A stretch of DNA of 64,000 nt, from the NCBI GenBank assembly GCA_016177875.1, contig JACOUL010000052.1, positions 50,459-114,458 on the forward strand, read 5' to 3'. Of the stretch, positions 56,622 through 64,000 are shown piece by piece. The first letter of the stretch is position 1; each line of letters begins with the position of its first letter. A program made the position numbers and the translations under genes. The notes below the pieces were generated by a model that worked only from the letters and a program-made list of their open reading frames with translations, was not told the origin of the DNA and made no database searches. The DNA is from Burkholderiales bacterium (GTDB lineage Bacteria; Pseudomonadota; Gammaproteobacteria; Burkholderiales; Burkholderiaceae_D).

Positions 56622-57542
56622 CTATCGATAGGGAAAGTCGTTGCGTTGCAATAATTCCAAGTGGCTTTTGAAGCATTTTTTTGTGCCCAAAACAGGATCG
56701 CAAAATGCTATTGCGCGCGCCAATAACTGCAAAGGCTTAGAAAAATCATCGCCTTTGCACGGCAGCGCTTGGGGATAAAAGCCGTCATGGCGAATAGGCG
56801 CGCCGAGCGCAGCCATATGCAGCCGCAATTGATGCGTCTTGCCGGTCTTGGGGCGCAAGCGGTACAAAGTTAATTCGCCGCGCACTTCGATCACATCGAT
56901 GTCCGTTTGCGCATTCGGCTCACCCTCCGCTTCTTGCATGCAAAAGAATGGCGTACCCGGAACGATGCGACTGGTGCGGGTCAGAGGAAAACTGCAGGCA
57001 GTCAAAGTAGGCGCCAACGCCTCGTATTCCTTATCGACCGCATGCTCGCGAAAAAGCGCTTGGTATTTGCCGCGCGAATCTTTGTTATGGCAAAAAATGA
57101 CGACGCCCGCCGTTTCGCGGTCGAGCCGATGAATCGGGACGAGATCGTCTAGTCCGGTGGATTTTTTCAATCGGACCAAAAGCGTTTGATGTAAGAAGCG
57201 CCCGCCGGGAATCACCGGCAAAAAATGAGGTTTGTCGGCAACTAAAATATGTTCGTCGCGATACAGAATGCTTTCCGCGAACGGAATCGGCGTTTCGTCT
57301 TCAATCTCACGATAATAGAAGATGCGCATGCCGTGCCGACAAGGGCTGTCCGGCGCAAGCGGTTCTCCATGCTGGTCAACCACTTCGCTTTTTTTCATGC
57401 GCGCGAGCCACACGGCAGATGCGACATCGGGAAACCGCGTCAGCAAAAAAGCGAGCACGTTCGGCCATTGCCCATGAGGCAGCCAAACAAAGCTTGGAGA
57501 TACGCCATCGCGCGTCGGCAGCGGGACGGCTGCGTCTTTCAC
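56622..57542 (-). CDS. RluA-family rRNA pseudouridine synthase
   Basis: 306 residues from GTG 57542, chosen because it forms a GTGA overlap with the corA stop and the family N-terminus (PLPTRDGVSPSFVWLP) follows at once; ATGs at 57629 and 57584 would read through corA. Catalytic motif HRLDRETAG holds the nucleophilic Asp; VADKPHFLPVIPGG and RLRPKTGKTHQLRLHMAALG complete the RluA core. No S4 domain is apparent. Modifies uridines in rRNA or tRNA; target unknown. Confidence 0.92.
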   Translation of the reverse strand: MKDAAVPLPTRDGVSPSFVWLPHGQWPNVLAFLLTRFPDVASAVWLARMKKSEVVDQHGEPLAPDSPCRHGMRIFYYREIEDETPIPFAESILYRDEHILVADKPHFLPVIPGGRFLHQTLLVRLKKSTGLDDLVPIHRLDRETAGVVIFCHNKDSRGKYQALFREHAVDKEYEALAPTLTACSFPLTRTSRIVPGTPFFCMQEAEGEPNAQTDIDVIEVRGELTLYRLRPKTGKTHQLRLHMAALGAPIRHDGFYPQALPCKGDDFSKPLQLLARAIAFCDPVLGTKKCFKSHLELLQRNDFPYR

Positions 57543-58504
57543 AACCAGCGAGCTTTCTTGAATCGGTAATATAGGTAGCCGCATACCGAAGCCATTAATC
57601 CAAGCGCGGTCGGATAACCGTATTGCCACTGCAGCTCCGGCATGGATTTAAAATTCATGCCCCAGATACCGGCAAACGCAGTGGCCACCGCAAAAATAGC
57701 GGCCCATGCCGCCAGGCGTTTATTCACTTCGCTTTCATCGATGGCCACCATCGACAAATTGACTTGGATCGCCGTGCTGATCGTGTCGCGAATGGCATCG
57801 ATCGAAGTATTGATGCGGTATAGATGGTCGTAGACGTCGCGAAAATAATCTTGGGAATTTGCCGCCAGCGCAGGCACGCGCGCGCCGAACAACTTTCCGA
57901 CGGCCTCCATCAATGGCGACACGGCATGCTTTAAAACCGTCATCTTACGTTTCAATTGATAGAGCCGCTCGATATTGGCACGCTCGGTGCCCTTGCCGAA
58001 CATCTGCTCTTCAATGGTCTCAAGCTCGGCTTCCAGCGTCTGCAGTGCCGGAAAATAGCGGTCGACGACGGCATCCATCAAAGCATAGAACACGAACGAT
58101 GAACCCTGCCGGAGTAGATGCGGCTCACGTTCGCAACGGGCACGTACGCCCAAAAAATCTTGGCTGCTGTGACTGCGTACAGACAGCACATAATTAGCGC
58201 CGATGAAGATATCGACTTCACCTACTCGCAACTCACCGTCGGCGAGCTCAATGGTATGCACCACGCCGAACAGCGAGTCGCCGTACTCCTCAATCTTGGG
58301 ACGCTGGTGGCCGTGATGCGCATCTTCCACAGCAAGGGGATGCAGAGTGAACTCTTCCTGCATTTTGTTCAACTCAGCTGGTTCGGCGTCTTTTAATGCA
58401 ACCCAGACGAAGCAATCCGGGCGTTCAAGATAATCACTGATCTGTTCGACCGGAATATCGCAAAGTTTCCGGCCTTCCTGATAGGCAACGCAGTTGATGA
58501 GCAT
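57539..58504 (-). CDS. corA: CorA-family magnesium/cobalt transporter
   Basis: 321 residues. Large cytoplasmic domain, long stalk helix (about 165-250), two C-terminal transmembrane helices (AAWAAIFAVATAFAGIWG and YPTALGLMASVCGYLYY) with the GMNF selectivity motif at the first, and a basic end FKKARWL. Pentameric divalent cation channel. GGAG lies 13 bases before ATG 58504. Translationally coupled to the RluA gene. Confidence 0.95.
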   Translation of the reverse strand: MLINCVAYQEGRKLCDIPVEQISDYLERPDCFVWVALKDAEPAELNKMQEEFTLHPLAVEDAHHGHQRPKIEEYGDSLFGVVHTIELADGELRVGEVDIFIGANYVLSVRSHSSQDFLGVRARCEREPHLLRQGSSFVFYALMDAVVDRYFPALQTLEAELETIEEQMFGKGTERANIERLYQLKRKMTVLKHAVSPLMEAVGKLFGARVPALAANSQDYFRDVYDHLYRINTSIDAIRDTISTAIQVNLSMVAIDESEVNKRLAAWAAIFAVATAFAGIWGMNFKSMPELQWQYGYPTALGLMASVCGYLYYRFKKARWL

Positions 58505-58561
58505 GGGCGTTCACTCCACTAAAGTTGCCATGATTATAGGAGTAAATACGCCAAAGCAGCA

Positions 58562-59989
58562 TCAAGCTGCCGCGTCGGCAACAGCTGCGTTGGCCAAATG
58601 CCGCACCTTCAGCTGCCCCTTGGTCAGAGCACGAATCAAAATCTTGTAAGTGTCGGCGTCAAATGAAGGGCGCGTTTCCGACTCGCTTAGAAGCGTCCAG
58701 ACTTCTTCTTCGGAACGCGCGGTGCCCAGCCAGCACCAGTTATGTACAACGTGCACATCGGAACGCTCGCCATGCGCCGAGGATTCAACGAGGCCGACCG
58801 GGCCTACATACGGCCAGGCTGAGACCTTCAAACTTACCAACGCGGCTTCCAGCCGCGCCTGGTGCAAAGCCGCCGGTTCGTTTCCGACGCAAGCGCCGCG
58901 GCAACGCCGCAATTGATGGGCAAAACAAGGCTTACCCGCAGACGCACGGTTTTCCAATCCTAAGGTGACTAGGCACAACTCCTGGCTTTCAGCAATTTCG
59001 CGCAAGGCTTCTTCCGCTTTTCGCTTTGAACTGAATAAGCCGTACAAGCGCTCAGCCCGACCAAAATCTTCATCGCCGGCATACACCAGTACCGGCCGCA
59101 AAACGCCATCGGAGGAAGCTTGCAGCTGCCAAGCGCACAAATCGCGCTGCCGGCGCAACATGCGATTGTGAATCGGCTGCAAATCCTTCACGAGTTGCGC
59201 TTCCAACAGCAATGCACCGATTTCACCGGCGGTTTCACGCCATTCCAAGCGGTGAATCTCATGAGAGATACGCATATCCTTGTAGACGCGGTGATCGGCA
59301 TTGAAATGCGACAGCACACGTTCGCGCAAATGAATGCTCTTGCCGACATACAGCACGGCGCCGTTTTCACCATAAAATAAATAGACGCCGGCCGTGTCGG
59401 GAATATCGTCCAGCACCTCGGGCGCCAGGTGGGTCGGCACGCTGGAGCGCCGCAGCTGTTGGGTGAGCGCTTCATTAAAGCGGTCCGGCTCGATTTGCGC
59501 CGTCATCTTGCTCCAGAACTGCCATAACAAATCGGCATCGGCCAATGCGCGGTGGCGACCATCCGCCACCAATTGGTGCCGGCTGATCAGCGCATCGAGA
59601 TTGTGTCGAGATTCTTCAGGAAACAGCTTGCGCGATAGCTTGACCGTACACAGCACTTCAGCGCGCAAACTCATGCCGATTTCTTTGAAGGCGTTGCGCA
59701 AAAAACCGTAGTCGAAGCGCGCATTGTGCGCGATGAATAATCCGCCTTGCAGACGCGCGTACAATTCTTGCGCAAGCGCGGCAAACACCGGCGCATCTTT
59801 CACCATAGCGTCCGTAATGCCGGTCAAACCTTGAATGAACGGAGGGATCGGTACCTGAGAATTGACCAGTGTCGACCAGCGCGTGACTTGGTCGCCGTCG
59901 ACTTCGACGATGCCGATTTCAGTAATGCGATCGGCCACAGGATTGGCGCCCGTGGTTTCCAGATCGATAAATATAAGTTTGTTATGCAT
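58562..59989 (-). CDS. DNA Pol III epsilon-type exonuclease fused to GIY-YIG (UvrC/Cho-like) domain
   Basis: 475 residues from ATG 59989 (a TTG ten codons earlier is open). N-terminal DEDDh 3'-5' exonuclease: Asp9 and Glu11 in FIDLETTG, HNARFDYGFL, and HRALADADLLW. About 200-290 is a GIY-YIG nuclease domain (GVYLFYGENGAVLYVGKS, RERVLSHF) followed by UvrC-like Cys cluster region CFAHQLRRCRGACVG. Known fusion architecture in proteobacteria, thought to act in DNA repair like Cho. Standalone gene. Confidence 0.94.
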   Translation of the reverse strand: MHNKLIFIDLETTGANPVADRITEIGIVEVDGDQVTRWSTLVNSQVPIPPFIQGLTGITDAMVKDAPVFAALAQELYARLQGGLFIAHNARFDYGFLRNAFKEIGMSLRAEVLCTVKLSRKLFPEESRHNLDALISRHQLVADGRHRALADADLLWQFWSKMTAQIEPDRFNEALTQQLRRSSVPTHLAPEVLDDIPDTAGVYLFYGENGAVLYVGKSIHLRERVLSHFNADHRVYKDMRISHEIHRLEWRETAGEIGALLLEAQLVKDLQPIHNRMLRRQRDLCAWQLQASSDGVLRPVLVYAGDEDFGRAERLYGLFSSKRKAEEALREIAESQELCLVTLGLENRASAGKPCFAHQLRRCRGACVGNEPAALHQARLEAALVSLKVSAWPYVGPVGLVESSAHGERSDVHVVHNWCWLGTARSEEEVWTLLSESETRPSFDADTYKILIRALTKGQLKVRHLANAAVADAAA

Positions 59990-60081
59990 GAATGAGGGAT
60001 TTTGCCACGACCAGGCCAATCATAAATGACCTTGGCAATCGTGCTTGGTTCCCTCTTCTTTCGTTCGCCGCAACTTAGAAC

Positions 60082-61287
60082 TTAGCTTAAGCGATGTCCG
60101 CATTCGCCGCAAAATTTATCGTCCGCCGTCACGGCAGCGTGGCATTTCGGACAAGACGAAGCGCTTTGAGCAGGGCTAGGCGCGCCTGCTGCTGCAGCCG
60201 GAACGGCAGGAGTTGGCACCGCGGCGGGAGCAGCAGGAGCGGCAGCTGCCGCGGGACCACCGGATGCAGCTGCTTGATTGGCGCGCGCTTGTTCTGCCAT
60301 TTCCCGTGCGCGCTCACGCGCTTCTTCCGCCTTTTTCTTGACGGCTTCCATGCCGCTTTGCAGCTCGGCCTCCGCCTGCGAAAAATCCAGGCCGCTCGTA
60401 ACATTCAAGTAAACAATGCAAACGCCCTTGGTTGCAATCAACGCCGGAATGACGGCCGCCACGGACATGAGCAAGCCGCCGCCGATCATGCCGGCCGCCA
60501 TATGCCCACTCCCTCCCATTCCGAATCCACCCAGCATCCCGCCGAACCCACGCATGCCCATGGCGGAATCGCTGCCGATGATCGACGCGGATAAGCCGGT
60601 AGCCATCATGAAACCGATCATCACCACGCTAAAAATAATGCCTGCGATGAAGGCCACGATAAAAAATAAAATCACTTGCTGCGTGATGACGGCAATCAAG
60701 CGGCTACGGGCCAGCATATTGAGCCGCGCAATGACCTGGAACGTGGAGCTACCGGTCCATACAGCCGGCCCTGCGAGCGGCAGCATGATATAGAACAACG
60801 CAAACACCAGCATACCGAGCACTACCGCGGACAAGGGGTACACGACGGCAAACAATAACGGCCCGAGCACCGGAATTTTGCACACGAAAAGCAGAACCGC
60901 GACGACGATCACCGCTGCCAATACGATCAATCCTTCCAGGATCGCGACTGCGATTAAGCGATGACTGGAGAACAGCGACTGCAGCACGGCGTCCGCAATG
61001 CCCGGCGCAGCTTGGCCCTGCGCTTCGCGCATCATCATGATGCCGACGCCATTGGCGCCGTAAAAGACGACGACAAATGCGACCAAGCCGCCAAGAAAAG
61101 CGACCGCCGCGCTGCCCACGGCACGCGCCAGAAAACCGAATACCACACTCACCAGCACCGCCGCAAAGAAGGTTAAGGCCATGAGCGCAATGGCACGTAA
61201 ATTCTTAAACGCGCTTGCGGCGCCTAACAGAGAGTCGAGCGCGGCAATCAAAGGGGCCGAGCGTTGTTCGCCTGCAGTTTGTGTCAT
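60082..61287 (-). CDS. Multi-pass membrane protein with C-terminal zinc ribbon
   Basis: 401 residues. Five to six hydrophobic segments over about 30-300 with a Gly/Met-rich loop (GMRGFGGMLGGFGMGGSG), an amphipathic coiled coil (VKKKAEEARERAREMAEQAR), an Ala/Pro-rich linker and a terminal zinc ribbon CPKCHA...KFCGECGHRL. No known transporter family recognised. Nine bases after the second zinc-ribbon gene, so the two form an operon. GGAGATG supports the start. Confidence 0.85.
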   Translation of the reverse strand: MTQTAGEQRSAPLIAALDSLLGAASAFKNLRAIALMALTFFAAVLVSVVFGFLARAVGSAAVAFLGGLVAFVVVFYGANGVGIMMMREAQGQAAPGIADAVLQSLFSSHRLIAVAILEGLIVLAAVIVVAVLLFVCKIPVLGPLLFAVVYPLSAVVLGMLVFALFYIMLPLAGPAVWTGSSTFQVIARLNMLARSRLIAVITQQVILFFIVAFIAGIIFSVVMIGFMMATGLSASIIGSDSAMGMRGFGGMLGGFGMGGSGHMAAGMIGGGLLMSVAAVIPALIATKGVCIVYLNVTSGLDFSQAEAELQSGMEAVKKKAEEARERAREMAEQARANQAAASGGPAAAAAPAAPAAVPTPAVPAAAAGAPSPAQSASSCPKCHAAVTADDKFCGECGHRLS

Positions 61288-61296
61288 GACATCTCC

Positions 61297-62295
61297 TTAG
61301 AATCGAACATCATTGTTTTGTGATTGCTGGCGCCGCAAATCCACGCAGAACCGCGAATTGAAATGCTCCGGCCGCGCGCATTCGCGCGATTCGCAAATAC
61401 CTCGGCTGATGAAGTTGGGACGATCGGCGCATAGCTGCTGCGGCGACGAACGGCGCTCCGCTTGCTCTGCCTGCTGCGACTGTTGCGCTTGCTGCATCTG
61501 CTTGGCTTGCTGCGCGCGCCTGCGCGCCTCGTCGGCTTGAATGCCGTCGTCCATCGATTGGCGACGCGCATCCCGCTCCGCTTTACGCTGCGCTTCCATT
61601 TCCGCTTTGCGACGCGCGCGCGCCTCTCGCTGCAAGCGAGCTCGTTCCGCCTCCGCCGCTTCTTCGTCATCGTCGTCGAATTCATCGCGCGGCTTCTTGG
61701 CCTTGACGACTTCGGGCTCCACAATCGGCGCCGCAGCAGCCGCGCTCGCCGAAGGAACGGCCTCGGCGGAAACCTTCTCGGTTTTGGGCGAAATGGATGC
61801 GGCTTGACCGGCGGCAGCCGGGCTTTCGCTGGGAGGGGATGCGGCTTTTTTCGCGCTTAACATCCACCAGGCGCCGAGCGCTGCGACAGCAATCGTCAAC
61901 GCAATCAACATCACTAAAATCGCCGTCTTATTATTGGACTGACCGACCGCCGGCTGCGCAACAGTTGCCGGCGTCGATGAACCAGGAGAGGCAGCCATGG
62001 CCGGCACTGGAACCGGCGTGGGTGCCGGCGTAAGGACTTGAGCGGGAAGCTGAGCGGTCGCCTGCACCGCTGCCGGTGCAGGAACTTGCTCGTTCGTCGC
62101 GACAATCGGCGATTCTGCCGGCGCCAGCGTACTGCCGCAACCGACGCAAAAACGCGCATTGGATTTATTCGACATGCCGCACAAAGAACAAATCGGCGAT
62201 TCGGCTGGTGCTGCTGCGGACGCGACATTTTGGCCGCATCCCCGGCAAAATTTGGCGCCATCGGGATTTTCGATGCCGCAGTGTTGGCAATTCAA
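61297..62295 (-). CDS. Double zinc-ribbon single-span protein with charged coil and Cys-rich end
   Basis: 332 residues starting with TTG 62295 (GGGAGG upstream). Two N-terminal zinc ribbons (CQHCG...FCRGCG and CSLCG...FCVGCG), an Ala/Pro-rich linker, a transmembrane helix (ILVMLIALTIAVAALGAWWML), an acidic patch EFDDDDEEAAEAE, a long charged coil rich in Arg/Gln, and a periplasmic end with four cysteines (LCADRP, GICESRECAR, RFCVDL). Membrane-tethered scaffold by appearance; function unknown. Cotranscribed with the next gene. Confidence 0.85.
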   Translation of the reverse strand: MNCQHCGIENPDGAKFCRGCGQNVASAAAPAESPICSLCGMSNKSNARFCVGCGSTLAPAESPIVATNEQVPAPAAVQATAQLPAQVLTPAPTPVPVPAMAASPGSSTPATVAQPAVGQSNNKTAILVMLIALTIAVAALGAWWMLSAKKAASPPSESPAAAGQAASISPKTEKVSAEAVPSASAAAAAPIVEPEVVKAKKPRDEFDDDDEEAAEAERARLQREARARRKAEMEAQRKAERDARRQSMDDGIQADEARRRAQQAKQMQQAQQSQQAEQAERRSSPQQLCADRPNFISRGICESRECARPEHFNSRFCVDLRRQQSQNNDVRF

Positions 62296-62324
62296 GATAA
62301 TCCTCCCCGTTTATTAGAACTTAC

Positions 62325-62356
62325 TTCATCAATACGAGAGCCCTCCTATTGATGAA
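62325..62356. repeat. 10-bp inverted repeat upstream of zinc-ribbon operon
   Basis: TTCATCAATA / TATTGATGAA with a 12-base loop, 30 bases upstream of the TTG start, between fumC and the zinc-ribbon gene. No T tract. Could be an operator or leader hairpin. Confidence 0.5.
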
Positions 62357-62464
62357 ATGAGTTTTAGTTGCTTATTTAAGCGGGAAGTTAACATAGATTG
62401 GCTGCCACGGATAGCACGCTGTGGCGTTAAGGGGTGAATGCTTCTAACCCGTCTGCACCGGCTT

Positions 62465-63859
62465 CTACGTCTCCGGCCCAATCATTCGGCCCGGCTGCAC
62501 CCATTGATCGAACTGTTCTGCCGTGACATAACCGAGAACTAAGGCTGCTTCTTTGAGGGTCGTGCCGTCGTGATGCGCCTGCTTGGCGATCTGCGCGGCG
62601 CGATCATAGCCGATATGCGGAGCCAACGCCGTTACCAGCATCAACGACCGCTCCATCAGCTCCGCGATGCGCCCGGCATTCGGCTGAATTCCGCGCACGC
62701 AATATGCTTCGAAACTCGCCATGCCGCCTGCCAGCAAGCGTACGCTTTGCAAAAAATTATGCGCCAGCAGCGGCTTGTAAACGTTCAATTCGAAATTGCC
62801 GGAAGCGCCGCCCATGTTGACGGCGACATCGTTGCCGAGCACTTGGCAGCACAACATAGTCAAGGCTTCGGCCTGAGTGGGATTGACTTTGCCGGGCATA
62901 ATCGAGCTTCCCGGCTCGTTCTCCGGAATGGAAATTTCACCTAATCCCGACCGAGGCCCTGAAGCCAGCCAGCGTACATCGTTCGCAATTTTCATCAAGG
63001 CTGCGGCCAAGGTCTTCAATGCGCCATGTACGGCTAAAATAGCTTCATGCGAAGCAAGCGCGGCAAACTTATTGGCGGCGCTTTCGAAAGGCACACCTAA
63101 GCGCTTGCTCAATTCCGAGGCCACGCGATCGCCGAATTGCACGTGGGTGTTCAATCCGGTACCGACCGCGGTGCCGCCGGCTGCAAGTTCAAACAGCAAG
63201 GGCATGGTCGCGACTATGGCACGCTCCGCATGCTCAAGTTGTGCAACATAACCGGAAAACTCTTGGCCGAGCGTAAGCGGCGTGGCATCTTGCAAATGCG
63301 TGCGGCCGATCTTGACGATGCCGGCAAAATCGCCAGCTTTCTGTTTCAGCGTAGTTCGCAAAACTCGTAAGGCCGGCAACAGCGATTGTTCAAGCGCAAG
63401 CGATGCCGCCACGTGCATCGCTGTCGGAAAAATATCGTTGGACGATTGCCCGAGATTGACATGGTCGTTCGGATGCACCAAGCGCTGCTCTCCGCGCGGT
63501 CCGCCCAACAGCTCAGAAGCGCGATTGGCCAGTACTTCATTGACGTTCATATTGGTCTGGGTGCCCGAGCCGGTCTGCCATACGGATAATGGGAATTCGT
63601 CGGGGTACTTGCCGGCGATCACTTCATCGGCCGCGCTCATGATGGCATCCGCTTTTTGCGGATCGAGTCGACCAAGATCGCGATTGACTTGGGCACATGC
63701 GCGCTTTACCTCAGTCAGCGCCGCAATGAATTGCGCCGGCATGCGCTCGTTGGAAATATGAAAATGCTCAAGGGAGCGCTGCGTCTGCGCTCCCCACAAG
63801 CGATCGGCCGGCACGTCGATCGGCCCAAACGTGTCGCGCTCCACTCGTTTATTCGTCAT
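62465..63859 (-). CDS. fumC: Class II fumarate hydratase
   Basis: 464 residues from ATG 63859, ten bases after the stop of the upstream gene; the frame opens 14 codons earlier but would overlap it. Signature [15 protein letters not shown], plus [26 protein letters not shown] and [16 protein letters not shown]. Oxygen-stable tetramer converting fumarate to malate in the TCA cycle. The gene upstream is probably cotranscribed. Confidence 0.97.
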   Translation of the reverse strand: MTNKRVERDTFGPIDVPADRLWGAQTQRSLEHFHISNERMPAQFIAALTEVKRACAQVNRDLGRLDPQKADAIMSAADEVIAGKYPDEFPLSVWQTGSGTQTNMNVNEVLANRASELLGGPRGEQRLVHPNDHVNLGQSSNDIFPTAMHVAASLALEQSLLPALRVLRTTLKQKAGDFAGIVKIGRTHLQDATPLTLGQEFSGYVAQLEHAERAIVATMPLLFELAAGGTAVGTGLNTHVQFGDRVASELSKRLGVPFESAANKFAALASHEAILAVHGALKTLAAALMKIANDVRWLASGPRSGLGEISIPENEPGSSIMPGKVNPTQAEALTMLCCQVLGNDVAVNMGGASGNFELNVYKPLLAHNFLQSVRLLAGGMASFEAYCVRGIQPNAGRIAELMERSLMLVTALAPHIGYDRAAQIAKQAHHDGTTLKEAALVLGYVTAEQFDQWVQPGRMIGPET

Positions 63860-63869
63860 AGCTAAGTAA

Positions 63870-64000
63870 TCATTGAAAAGCAATTGTGTAATCTGTACCA
63901 AAACCCTGCATCAAGGCGTCGACTTCCTGCTGCAATTCGTGACCGGCCAATGCACAGAAGCGGCGCCAGAAATATTTGGCCTGCTTCCACAGAATTTCAA
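63870..64000 (-). CDS. C-terminal end of an unrecognised protein (cut by window edge)
   Basis: A minus-strand frame entering from the right edge ends at TGA 63870-63872: about 43 residues including [18 protein letters not shown] and ending DYTIAFQ. Amphipathic helical composition and the ten-base spacing to fumC favour a real gene, but there is too little to name it. Confidence 0.55.
   Translation of the reverse strand, partial: EILWKQAKYFWRRFCALAGHELQQEVDALMQGFGTDYTIAFQ

Overview
This 64-kb window looks like ordinary chromosome from a betaproteobacterium, most likely Oxalobacteraceae (Herminiimonas/Janthinobacterium/Collimonas type). The inference rests on the order adk-kdsB-Trm112-lpxK-exbD-exbB with divergent xseA, on an FNR with four cluster cysteines, a phasin, a ZnuD-like TonB receptor, and moderate GC. 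No rRNA, tRNA, phage, CRISPR array or complete insertion sequence was seen.

Layout. 1-12 kb is housekeeping: rsmB (cut by the left edge), purN, a secreted RNase/barstar pair, a patatin lipase, the H+-pyrophosphatase hppA, adk, kdsB, a Trm112-like protein, lpxK, exbD, exbB, xseA and sodB. 12-17.7 kb holds fnr, a four-gene phosphorelay operon and wrbA. 17.8-29.8 kb holds a GAF-GAF-GGDEF cyclase, a catabolic cluster (MetX-like hydrolase, Liv-type binding protein, Fe-alcohol dehydrogenase, succinate-semialdehyde dehydrogenase) with a divergent IclR regulator, an orphan membrane protein, a beta-propeller protein paired with a MoaD/ThiS-like protein, a small EAL protein and an FMN reductase. 30-42 kb is signalling: an exported hydrolase, a binding protein, a hybrid kinase / receiver-kinase / FixJ-type regulator operon, and a receiver-CheW-MCP-GGDEF/EAL operon. 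42-50 kb has pcaC, a YgiQ-type radical SAM protein, and a FIST / kinase / receiver-DUF3369-GGDEF-EAL operon. 50-64 kb has HPP-CBS, a small exported protein with a TonB receptor, MgtC, a Mut7-C RNase with a ubiquitin-like domain, a phasin, RluA, CorA, an epsilon-exonuclease/GIY-YIG fusion, two zinc-ribbon membrane proteins, fumC and a cut-off gene.

How the genes work together. Cyclic-di-GMP signalling dominates: one cyclase, one GGDEF-EAL protein, one small EAL protein and one receiver-controlled phosphodiesterase, interleaved with about eight histidine kinases or response regulators and a chemoreceptor. The catabolic cluster could convert an ester, lactone or hydroxy acid through a semialdehyde to succinate.

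The most unusual signal is a pair of roughly 158-bp hairpin elements (42170-42335 and 53570-53734). They share two short internal motifs at exactly the same spacing, but their arms and apex differ in sequence while each copy stays self-complementary. Second is a repeated 16-bp dyad (TTGYMC-N4-GTRCAR) placed upstream of both the receiver-CheW-MCP operon and the hybrid-kinase operon.
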